DNA from: Acidobacteriota bacterium | Lineage (GTDB): Bacteria > Acidobacteriota > Terriglobia > Terriglobales > Acidobacteriaceae | Direction of reading: 5' to 3' | Assembly: GCA_021781255.1 (NCBI GenBank) | Contig: JAJXXG010000270.1 | Location: 1-7,055 of the forward strand | Length of the DNA: 7,055 bases | In this document: positions 1 to 5,094 of the stretch, piece after piece | Layout of the letters: each line of letters begins with the position of its first letter | Numbering within the stretch: the stretch's first letter is position 1 | Notes under the pieces: model-generated | Databases searched by the model: none | The model's input: only the letters and a program-made list of their open reading frames with translations | What the model was told of the DNA's origin: nothing | Program-made: the position numbers and the translations under genes

Positions 1-8
1 TCCGATCT
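1..8. other. Sequencing adapter remnant at 5' end
   Basis: The first eight bases are TCCGATCT, the 3' end of the standard Illumina adapter. They are the exact reverse complement of the last eight bases of the window. They should be treated as non-genomic. They are read through by the first open frame without adding a stop, so a gene caller would wrongly include them in the first CDS. Confidence 0.85.
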
Positions 9-9
9 G

Positions 10-435
10 TACGCATATTCCAATCCGCAAGCCATCTTCTACCAGCAATACGAGGCGGCACGTCGCGACGAGGTCGTGGGCATCCTGCTGGCGCTGTTTC
101 TGGGCACGTTCGGGCTGCACCATTTTTATTTGCGCCGGACGGGGCTGGGGGTTCTTTACTGCTGCTTTTTCTGGAGCGGTATTCCGGCGATTCTCGGCTT
201 TATCGAGTGCTTCTTCATGCCCGGCCGCGTGCGGGAGTATAACGCGATTCAGGCGGCGGCGATTGCCGCGATGCTGGGGATTGCAGTGCCGGGTTGGGGC
301 CAGCCGGTAAACGTGAATATGCCACCTGCGGGCGAGGCTCGGGCGCAAGCCAACATTTTGACGGCCTGCCCGCGCTGCCAGCACACCAGCGCGCCGGGCG
401 CGCGCTTCTGCTCCGGGTGCGGGCAGGCGCTGTAA
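10..435 (+). CDS. TM2-domain membrane protein with C-terminal zinc ribbon (5' partial)
   Basis: The frame is open to the left edge, so the N-terminus is missing; 141 residues are visible. A soluble, charged stretch (residues 1-21) leads into a TM2 domain: a first hydrophobic segment (about 22-36), the hallmark GTFGLHHFY (32-40), then a second segment (about 46-70) ending in ECFFMPGRVREYN. A short linker follows, then a C-terminal CPRC...CSGC motif (C120, C123, C134, C137), a four-cysteine zinc ribbon of the kind found in many small bacterial membrane proteins. TM2 proteins are inner-membrane proteins whose biochemical role is not established in bacteria. A GTG at 76-78 could be a start, but it would remove the charged lead-in to the first membrane helix, so a start upstream of the contig edge is more likely. 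The gene converges on the minus-strand gene that ends at 491. Family assignment is firm; function is unknown. Confidence 0.85.
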   Translation, partial: YAYSNPQAIFYQQYEAARRDEVVGILLALFLGTFGLHHFYLRRTGLGVLYCCFFWSGIPAILGFIECFFMPGRVREYNAIQAAAIAAMLGIAVPGWGQPVNVNMPPAGEARAQANILTACPRCQHTSAPGARFCSGCGQAL

Positions 436-438
436 AAG

Positions 439-466
439 ACAGGTGTCAGGGATCAGGGATCAGAAA
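439..466. repeat. Short heptad tandem repeat (TCAGGGA) in convergent gap
   Basis: Just after the TM2 stop codon the sequence has 7-base periodicity. Two exact TCAGGGA units (446-452, 453-459) are flanked by degenerate units ACAGGTG (439-445) and TCAGAAA (460-466). It lies in the 55 bp gap between two convergent genes. No convincing terminator hairpin with a T-run is seen there. The period matches that of the larger inverted heptad elements in the str operon, but the unit sequence differs. Confidence 0.6.
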
Positions 467-490
467 AACAAGCGCTCCTGTGAAGCGTGG

Positions 491-1423
491 CTACATATTT
501 GCGTGGCCGGAACGCATGCTCTCGTTGAACTTGGGCTTGGTGAAGTCGAGGGCGGCTTCGAGGGCTGCCTGATAGTCGGCGGCACGGGCCATGAGAGCGG
601 GAGTGGCTGCGGCAAATTCGCCGTCGAGGGCCATCAGCCCTTCGCCTGCCTCATCTCCGGCCATGCGCAGCAGGTCGGTCTCGGTAGTGTTCAGGTACTG
701 TGCGTCGCGCGGGTCGGCGATCCATACCGGTTGGTTGCCCCCAAGCACGCCCGAGAGCCAGTAAACCTTGTTGAGCAGGTAGTTGAGTCGCGAACGGTCA
801 TCGGTCTCGGTAAAGATGAACTTCTTTTGCCAGCGGCTGTAGTAGCGCGTGGTGACGGGCACGGGCTGGCGATTGCCGGACTTCAAAAACTCCAGTTGGC
901 CCATGTCTACCGTCTTGCGTACTGCGTTGTAGATGAAGGTTTCGGCGTAAGGCTGCTCCATGGCGGGCACAATCTCAGCAAAGGTGAGCGTGACGCTGGC
1001 CGCAACTTTGGCGTGCAGGTTGTGCGTTCCGCCGTCGGCCAGGCGGATTTCGCCGTGGACGATGTGGGTGTCCGCGCCGGAGGTCGACCGGTGAAAGGGC
1101 CACTCGAATTGTCCGAAGGCCAGCGGCAGACCTCCGAGGGTGACGTAGCAGTCGGGGCGGGGATTCCTCAGCCGCCTGGCTTCGGAGGCCAGGTGGGCCG
1201 TCATTTCGGGGAGCAGGTGAGGCTTGTCGAAGTTGAAGGCGTCAGTCAATTCAAGTTTGAGCGAGCGGCCCGCGGCCTGTTTGCCCGCCAGGCCCAGTTC
1301 GAAGACGGCGGTGGGTTGGCCGTGGAAGTCGGATCCCTGCGTGACGGAGACCAGAACCAGGCCGACCTTTGCGGCGGCCGCTTCAAGGGAGGTCGTGAGG
1401 GAAGATGTCAGTTCGGAGGCCAT
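491..1423 (-). CDS. Unrecognised soluble protein, 310 aa
   Basis: I do not recognise this family. The protein (MASELTSSLTTSLEA...) has no signal peptide, no membrane segment and one cysteine (C92). An aromatic patch FGQFEWPFHRS lies near residues 103-113, and an alanine-rich, probably helical region occupies about 250-290. It ends in HANM. The frame extends upstream to an ATG at 1496-1498 (335 aa), but I prefer the ATG at 1421-1423. The extra 25 codons carry many A/T third positions and rare codons (ATA, CTA, TTA, CGA) unlike the rest of the gene, and no Shine-Dalgarno precedes 1498. An AGGA lies 10 nt before 1423, and a TAAAAT -10-like hexamer (minus strand, 1461-1466) sits inside the extension. 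The gene lies 100 bp downstream of, and in the same direction as, the hydrolase at 1524-2639, so it may be co-transcribed or have its own promoter. Likely cytosolic; function unknown. Confidence 0.75.
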   Translation of the reverse strand: MASELTSSLTTSLEAAAAKVGLVLVSVTQGSDFHGQPTAVFELGLAGKQAAGRSLKLELTDAFNFDKPHLLPEMTAHLASEARRLRNPRPDCYVTLGGLPLAFGQFEWPFHRSTSGADTHIVHGEIRLADGGTHNLHAKVAASVTLTFAEIVPAMEQPYAETFIYNAVRKTVDMGQLEFLKSGNRQPVPVTTRYYSRWQKKFIFTETDDRSRLNYLLNKVYWLSGVLGGNQPVWIADPRDAQYLNTTETDLLRMAGDEAGEGLMALDGEFAAATPALMARAADYQAALEAALDFTKPKFNESMRSGHANM

Positions 1424-1523
1424 TAACGGGGAATCCTGCGCGGGAGATAGAACCGCCTCTATTTTAGGGCAAATGAACTGTCGAGGTTGGGACTCCATGA
1501 GGGGCTGATGGAAGCCTGGCGAT

Positions 1524-2639
1524 TCAGGGTGCGGTTGCAGGATTGGCAGCGAGGGGTATTAGGTACTCGACGAGCTCCCGGGTGAACCCCTGCTTCTCTT
1601 CGTAGAACGGGAAGTGGCCGGAGTTCTCGAACCAGACCATTTGCTTGCGCGGGGCGCTGATGGCGTCGGCGTACTGCTCGATCAGCGCCGGTCGGCAGTA
1701 GGGGTCGCGGCGGCCTTCAAAAAAGAAGATTGGCGCGCTGAAGGTGGGGCCGAGCCGCATGAGGTCAATCCTGTATTCCTGCGGGACAAATGCCTCAGTC
1801 GATGCGGCCTGACCCTGGAGGAAGCCCAAATCGTCGCCGAGCGAATACTCGGGCGTTGCGATGAGATCGGTGAGGAGGCGCCTGACGTTCGTGAAGGAGT
1901 TGCGGCCGAGTGGCGGACCGAGGAGTTCAGCTTCCCACTGGCTCGCGGTTTGCTGTTTGTTGAGGTCGAACTGCTGCGGTGGATAAGGCGCGATGCTCTC
2001 GAGATCGTGGAGGGCCTGGAGATTGTTGCGCTGTCTGGCCGCGGCGAGGGCGTCCTGGTAGGCGAGCTGGTCGTTTTGCCGCGTATTGATCACTTGGCCG
2101 ACGCCGACGAACGCGTAGATGCGATCGGGGTGTTCGTGCGCGAGCCAAAGTCCGAGAACGCTGCCCCAGGAGTGGCCGACAACGAATATTTTGTCGCGAC
2201 GAAAGCGGGCGCGGAGATAGTCGACGACTTCGAGGGTGTCCGATTCCATCTGCGCCACATTCATGGTGCGGCGCTGGAGGTCTTTGTCATTTCTCGCATA
2301 GGTTTTGCCGGCGCCGCGCTGGTCCCACTGGACCACTGTGAAGTGCTGCTCCCATGGATCCTGAAAAGAACCGGAGAGAGGAATGAAAGCTGTGCCGGGC
2401 CCGCCATGAATGAAGAGGAGGATGGGGTTGTCGACGTTCTGGCCGCGGACCTCGATCCACTGGTCGATGCCGCCGATGCGGACCGCGTCGAGAGTCTGGA
2501 TGCCGTGGGGCGCATGGATGGCGCGGCGCTGGGCGACCTCGTGCTTCAGCCAAGCGCGGGAGAGCAGCGCAACGGTAGGAATGAGGACGACGAGGCATAC
2601 GACGGTGAGGGCCGCGTACTTGAGGATTTTCCTGAACAC
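1524..2639 (-). CDS. Membrane-anchored alpha/beta hydrolase, proline iminopeptidase-like (S33 type)
   Basis: A 371-aa alpha/beta-hydrolase fold enzyme. Numbered from the GTG at 2637-2639, the motifs are: one N-terminal hydrophobic helix (about 9-26) acting as a membrane anchor or uncleaved signal, oxyanion-hole HGGPG (78-82), WDQRG (105-109), nucleophile elbow GHSWGS with Ser157, a helical cap (about 185-290), then Asp312 in GRRDPYC and His342 in SGHFPF. This completes a Ser-Asp-His triad. HGGPG plus WDQRG is typical of the prolyl/proline iminopeptidase branch, so an aminopeptidase or a related esterase/amidase acting outside the cytoplasmic membrane is plausible; the substrate cannot be read from sequence. 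The frame also reaches a GTG at 2691-2693, but GAGGT (minus strand, 2644-2648) sits 4 nt before 2639, nothing comparable precedes 2693, and the extra codons are A/T-rich. It is divergent from the ABC gene and co-directional with the 310-aa protein. Confidence 0.88.
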   Translation of the reverse strand: MFRKILKYAALTVVCLVVLIPTVALLSRAWLKHEVAQRRAIHAPHGIQTLDAVRIGGIDQWIEVRGQNVDNPILLFIHGGPGTAFIPLSGSFQDPWEQHFTVVQWDQRGAGKTYARNDKDLQRRTMNVAQMESDTLEVVDYLRARFRRDKIFVVGHSWGSVLGLWLAHEHPDRIYAFVGVGQVINTRQNDQLAYQDALAAARQRNNLQALHDLESIAPYPPQQFDLNKQQTASQWEAELLGPPLGRNSFTNVRRLLTDLIATPEYSLGDDLGFLQGQAASTEAFVPQEYRIDLMRLGPTFSAPIFFFEGRRDPYCRPALIEQYADAISAPRKQMVWFENSGHFPFYEEKQGFTRELVEYLIPLAANPATAP

Positions 2640-2643
2640 AATA

Positions 2644-2658
2644 ACCTCGACAGGAGGT
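2644..2658 (-). promoter_or_regulatory. Hydrolase RBS inside a small hairpin
   Basis: On the minus strand the sequence reads ACCTC-ctgtc-GAGGT, a perfect 5-bp inverted repeat with a 5-nt loop. The 3' arm GAGGT (2644-2648) is the presumed ribosome-binding site of the GTG start at 2639, so folding would mask it. The 5' arm belongs to GATCACCTCCT (2652-2662), which has the same sequence as the conserved 3' end of 16S rRNA. Pairing is seen in the sequence; regulatory effect is inference. Confidence 0.4.
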
Positions 2659-2679
2659 GATCGGTTGGCGGTATGAAAA

Positions 2680-2685
2680 AGTATA
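2680..2685 (-). promoter_or_regulatory. Possible -10 box for hydrolase
   Basis: The minus strand reads TATACT here (5 of 6 to TATAAT), which would place a transcription start near 2673 and give a leader of about 35 nt before the GTG at 2639. No good -35 hexamer is seen at 16-18 bp. Weak call, but it lies outside the preferred reading frame and supports the shorter start. Confidence 0.35.
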
Positions 2686-2723
2686 TACCCCACGGGGAGG
2701 ACGAGTCCCGGGGACGGCGCGGT

Positions 2724-2729
2724 TACAAT
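2724..2729 (+). promoter_or_regulatory. -10 box TACAAT directly before the ABC start
   Basis: TACAAT matches the bacterial -10 consensus at 5 of 6 positions and ends only 7 bp before the GTG start at 2737. A transcript starting 7-8 nt downstream of the box would begin at or next to the start codon, so the ABC mRNA may be leaderless. No clear Shine-Dalgarno precedes the GTG (GGGA ends 1 nt before it), and no -35 hexamer is evident at 17 bp. Confidence 0.45.
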
Positions 2730-2736
2730 ACGGGAT

Positions 2737-3477
2737 GTGCCTCAGGGATCGTCGAAACACATTATTCTTGCCGAAAATCTGACCAAGGTTTACGCGGCAG
2801 GCCGCATTCAAGTTGCTGCGGTGCGCGGTATTTCGCTGGCCGTTGAGCCAGGCGAGTTTGTGGCCATTGTGGGGCCTTCCGGATCAGGCAAGTCAACTCT
2901 TTTCTATCTTTTAGGCGGGCTCACGCGGGCTACTGAGGGGCGCGTGGTGATTGACGGCATCGATTTCGCCAGCCTGAACGATGGCGAGCGGACGCGGCTG
3001 CGCAAGCATCGCATCGGCTTCGTCTTTCAGCGGTTCAACCTGCTGCCCACGCTTACGGGCCTGGGCAATATCGAGATCGCCTATAACGTGAGCGGTCGCA
3101 AGGAGCCGATGGACGCGAAATATCTGGACCATCTGAGCGATATGCTTGCCATCAAGGGACGGCTCCATCACCGGCCCGCAGAGCTGAGCGGCGGCGAGCA
3201 GCAGCGGGTGGCGATCGCGCGGGCGCTGATTACGCGGCCGGCAATTGTGCTGGCCGACGAGCCCACCGGCAATCTCGACACCAGGAGCTCCGATGCGGTG
3301 CTGCACATGCTGCAGCGGTCGAATCGGGAGCTGGGCCAGACCACGCTGATGATTACGCACAATCCCGAGGCGGCGGCCATCGCCGGGAGGATTCTGCACA
3401 TGCGCGACGGGGAAATTGTCCACGAGACGACGGGATCGCGGTCCGAAATGCCCCTCCCGCCACTTCCAGGCCGTTGA
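2737..3477 (+). CDS. ABC transporter ATP-binding protein, MacB/LolD/FtsE type
   Basis: A complete single-domain ABC ATPase of 246 aa. Motifs in order: Walker A GPSGSGKST (46-54), Q-loop Q98 in FVFQRFNLLP, signature LSGGEQQ (150-156), Walker B VLADE with catalytic Glu175, D-loop NLD (179-181), and switch His208 in MITHNP. The RFNLLPTLT stretch and DEPTGNLD place it in the MacB/LolD/FtsE group, which powers membrane permeases that export lipoproteins, peptides or drugs, or remodel the envelope, at the inner face of the cytoplasmic membrane. No permease or periplasmic adaptor gene lies on either side: the upstream gene is divergent and the str operon follows. Its partner must therefore be encoded elsewhere. 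GTG 2737 is the only usable start, because the frame is closed by TGA at 2674-2676 and has no ATG, GTG or TTG between. The TGA stop (3475-3477) overlaps the -35 box of the next promoter. Confidence 0.93.
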   Translation: MPQGSSKHIILAENLTKVYAAGRIQVAAVRGISLAVEPGEFVAIVGPSGSGKSTLFYLLGGLTRATEGRVVIDGIDFASLNDGERTRLRKHRIGFVFQRFNLLPTLTGLGNIEIAYNVSGRKEPMDAKYLDHLSDMLAIKGRLHHRPAELSGGEQQRVAIARALITRPAIVLADEPTGNLDTRSSDAVLHMLQRSNRELGQTTLMITHNPEAAAIAGRILHMRDGEIVHETTGSRSEMPLPPLPGR

Positions 3478-3502
3478 CTCTACCCGCTTTTCTTGTTATC
3501 TT
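3474..3502 (+). promoter_or_regulatory. Sigma70-like promoter for the str operon
   Basis: TTGACT (3474-3479, 5 of 6 to TTGACA) and TATCTT (3497-3502, 4 of 6 to TATAAT) are separated by exactly 17 bp. The -35 box overlaps the TGA stop of the ABC gene. A start near 3509 would give a leader of about 435 nt before rpsL. There is no terminator between the ABC gene and this promoter, so readthrough from the ABC gene is also possible. Confidence 0.5.
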
Positions 3503-3944
3503 AGGAAGGTTCGCAAGAACGCAGCCTGACGTGTGTTTTTAGGGGGGTTGCGTAGGGATATCCCCCCGGGCAGGATGTATCGGACGGGGTGACTCTCAGG
3601 GCCAGGTGAAGTTAGCCGGCCAGACAGGTTCCTGGAATCGCTCTCTTCTTGCGAGGGCAGGGAACACTCGCATCGGCGCCCGCGCGTTCCCCACCTTGGA
3701 GGGGCTATGCGGGCCGGAACAGGCGATACGGAGTTGGCTCCGCGTCAAGATTGAGCGGACGACCGATCACCGTCGCGGTTCTCGTCTGAGATCGGAAGAA
3801 GACAGACGCGAAGCAGCAACCATGGGGCTTCTCTGCGCCCTTGAGCGGCTGAAAAATGCCGTCCAGGACCAGAACGGCCCGAAAGGTCTGTGCGCGGCTG
3901 AGGAACGGGAAGTTACGGGTTTTTGAAGAGTTAGGAGTTTTGGC
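3503..3944 (+). other. Long non-coding leader of rpsL
   Basis: About 440 bp with no convincing gene. It contains several inverted repeats: a G6/C6 pair (3542-3547 with 3562-3567) enclosing the palindrome GGGATATCCC; GCCCGC/GCGGGC (3678-3683 with 3709-3714) with CCCC/GGGG nested inside (3689-3692, 3701-3704); CGGAG-TTGG-CTCCG (3729-3742); CGTCTG/CAGACG (3783-3788 with 3803-3808), extended by TTC/GAA after one mismatch; and GCCGT/ACGGC (3858-3862 with 3874-3878). None is followed by a T-run, so none is a standard terminator. A 106-codon frame beginning GTG at 3606 and ending at 3926 crosses it, but its codon use (AGG, AGA, ATA, CTA, TTA) is not that of the neighbouring genes. In GC-rich DNA some of these stems will arise by chance. 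The region is best described as a structured 5' untranslated leader. Confidence 0.5.
3933..3937 (+). promoter_or_regulatory. Shine-Dalgarno AGGAG fixing the TTG start of rpsL
   Basis: AGGAG lies 7 nt before TTG 3945-3947. No ATG or GTG is available in frame nearby, and the S12 N-terminus is colinear with other S12 proteins from this TTG. The site therefore decides the start. Confidence 0.85.
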
Positions 3945-4331
3945 TTGCCAACTTTTAATCAGCTTGTTCGTAAGGGGCGTACGGCCCCCCGTTACAAGAC
4001 GGCGTCGCCCGCGTTGCAGGCCTCGCCGCAGCGGCGCGGCGTATGCACGCGCGTGTATACGCAAACGCCCAAGAAGCCGAACTCGGCCCTGCGCAAGGTA
4101 GCTCGCGTGAGGCTGACCAACGGGATTGAGGTCACCACCTACATTCCCGGCATCGGCCACAACCTGCAGGAGCACTCGATTGTGCTTATCCGCGGAGGCC
4201 GCGTAAAAGACCTTCCCGGCGTCCGCTATCACGTGGTGCGCGGAACGCTGGATTCGGTGGGCGTGGCAGGCCGCTCGCAGAGCCGGTCGAAGTATGGCAC
4301 CAAGCGCGCCAAGGGCGGCGCGAAGAAGTAG
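3945..4331 (+). CDS. rpsL: 30S ribosomal protein S12
   Basis: 128 aa, complete, against about 124 in E. coli; the excess is the basic tail RAKGGAKK. S12 sits at the 30S decoding centre and contributes to tRNA-selection accuracy. The loops are canonical: [11 protein letters not shown] with Lys43 and Lys44, and GGRVKDLPG with Lys88 and Asp89 (numbering including Met1, aligned with E. coli). The lysines where streptomycin-resistance substitutions usually arise are wild type, so a sensitive S12 is predicted. Asp89 is the position that carries beta-methylthiolation in bacteria having RimO. The start is TTG, set by the AGGAG at 3933. It is the first gene of the str operon and is followed after 132 bp by rpsG. 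The preceding gene is an ABC ATPase rather than rpoC, so the str operon is not directly behind rpoBC here. Confidence 0.98.
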   Translation: MPTFNQLVRKGRTAPRYKTASPALQASPQRRGVCTRVYTQTPKKPNSALRKVARVRLTNGIEVTTYIPGIGHNLQEHSIVLIRGGRVKDLPGVRYHVVRGTLDSVGVAGRSQSRSKYGTKRAKGGAKK

Positions 4332-4338
4332 TAAGGCG

Positions 4339-4451
4339 AGCTTCTAGCTCCTAGTTTCTAGCCTCTAGCTTCTGAAGTGGAAGATTGAGCCGATGCGGCA
4401 GGGGCAGGCAGGGAAAGGCTAGAAGCTAGTAGCTGGCAGCTAGTAGCTGTT
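4339..4451. repeat. Inverted heptad-repeat element between rpsL and rpsG
   Basis: The left arm (4339-4373) is five head-to-tail 7-mers, with first and last units AGCTTCT and variants AGCTCCT, AGTTTCT and AGCCTCT between. The right arm (4417-4451) is five 7-mers of the complementary type: GGCTAGA, AGCTAGT twice, AGCTGGC and AGCTGTT. The reverse complement of the left arm aligns to the right arm beginning at 4421 with about 22 of 28 matches, including a perfect AGAAGCTAG. A 43-bp spacer separates the arms, with AGTGG near its left edge and GAAA at its right. The element nearly fills the 132-bp gap and ends 5 nt before the rpsG ribosome-binding site. In the mRNA it could fold into a long imperfect hairpin. 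CTAG, often a rare tetramer in bacterial genomes, recurs throughout. Confidence 0.8.
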
Positions 4452-4457
4452 CTTTGA

Positions 4458-4937
<480 letters not shown>

Positions 4938-4943
4938 GAATTC

Positions 4944-5055
4944 AGCTCCTAGCTACTAGCGTTTAGCTTTCAGTGGTGGGTCAGGAATTGGGACCGCACG
5001 GAGCGGTTCCGGAATGAAAAAGCTAGAGGCTAGGAGCTAGAGGCTAGCAGCTAGA
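4944..5055. repeat. Inverted heptad-repeat element between rpsG and fusA
   Basis: The left arm (4944-4971) is four 7-mers (AGCTCCT, AGCTACT, AGCGTTT, AGCTTTC). The right arm (5021-5055) is five near-perfect 7-mers alternating AGCTAGA (three times) with GGCTAGG and GGCTAGC. The reverse complement of the left arm aligns to the right arm with only a few mismatches per 27 bp. The 49-bp spacer carries its own hairpin, GGGACCGC-acgga-GCGGTTCC (4990-5010), eight pairs including one G-U. AGTGG (4972-4976) and GAAA border the spacer, as in the first element, and total length is almost the same (112 against 113 bp). It lies 6 bp after the rpsG stop and 7 bp before the hairpin preceding the fusA RBS. 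Confidence 0.82.
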
Positions 5056-5062
5056 TCTAACC

Positions 5063-5085
5063 GCGGAAAAAGAAGTCCGCAAGGA
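5063..5085 (+). promoter_or_regulatory. Hairpin and RBS of fusA
   Basis: GCGGA-aaaagaag-TCCGC (5063-5080) is a 5-bp stem with an 8-nt loop, followed at once by AAGGA (5081-5085), the Shine-Dalgarno for GTG 5095 at 9-nt spacing. The site supports the GTG start. Any control by the adjoining stem is speculative. Confidence 0.55.
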
Positions 5086-5094
5086 ATTGGAATC

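Noticed and set aside
443..1426. 327-codon open frame on the plus strand opposite the 310-aa gene
   Set aside because: Antisense shadow of a GC-rich gene; its translation is glycine/valine/arginine-rich with no domain, while the minus strand has a more protein-like composition.
1424..1498. N-terminal 25-residue extension of the 310-aa protein (ATG 1498)
   Set aside because: No RBS, A/T-rich third codon positions and rare codons unlike the body of the gene.
1614..2660. 348-codon open frame on the plus strand opposite the hydrolase
   Set aside because: The minus strand carries an intact catalytic triad and family motifs; the plus-strand frame is a mirror of its codon bias.
2640..2693. N-terminal 18-residue extension of the hydrolase (GTG 2693)
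   Set aside because: No RBS, A/T-rich codons, and a -10-like TATACT inside it; GTG 2639 has GAGGT at 4 nt.
3542..3567. G6/C6 stem after the ABC gene as a rho-independent terminator
   Set aside because: No T-run follows on the plus strand; the T-run (3536-3540) precedes the stem, and on the minus strand it reads as A.
3606..3926. 106-codon plus-strand frame before rpsL, GTG start
   Set aside because: Codon use unlike the real genes, no domain, weak RBS, and overlap with several inverted repeats; treated as leader. Conservation in relatives could reverse this.
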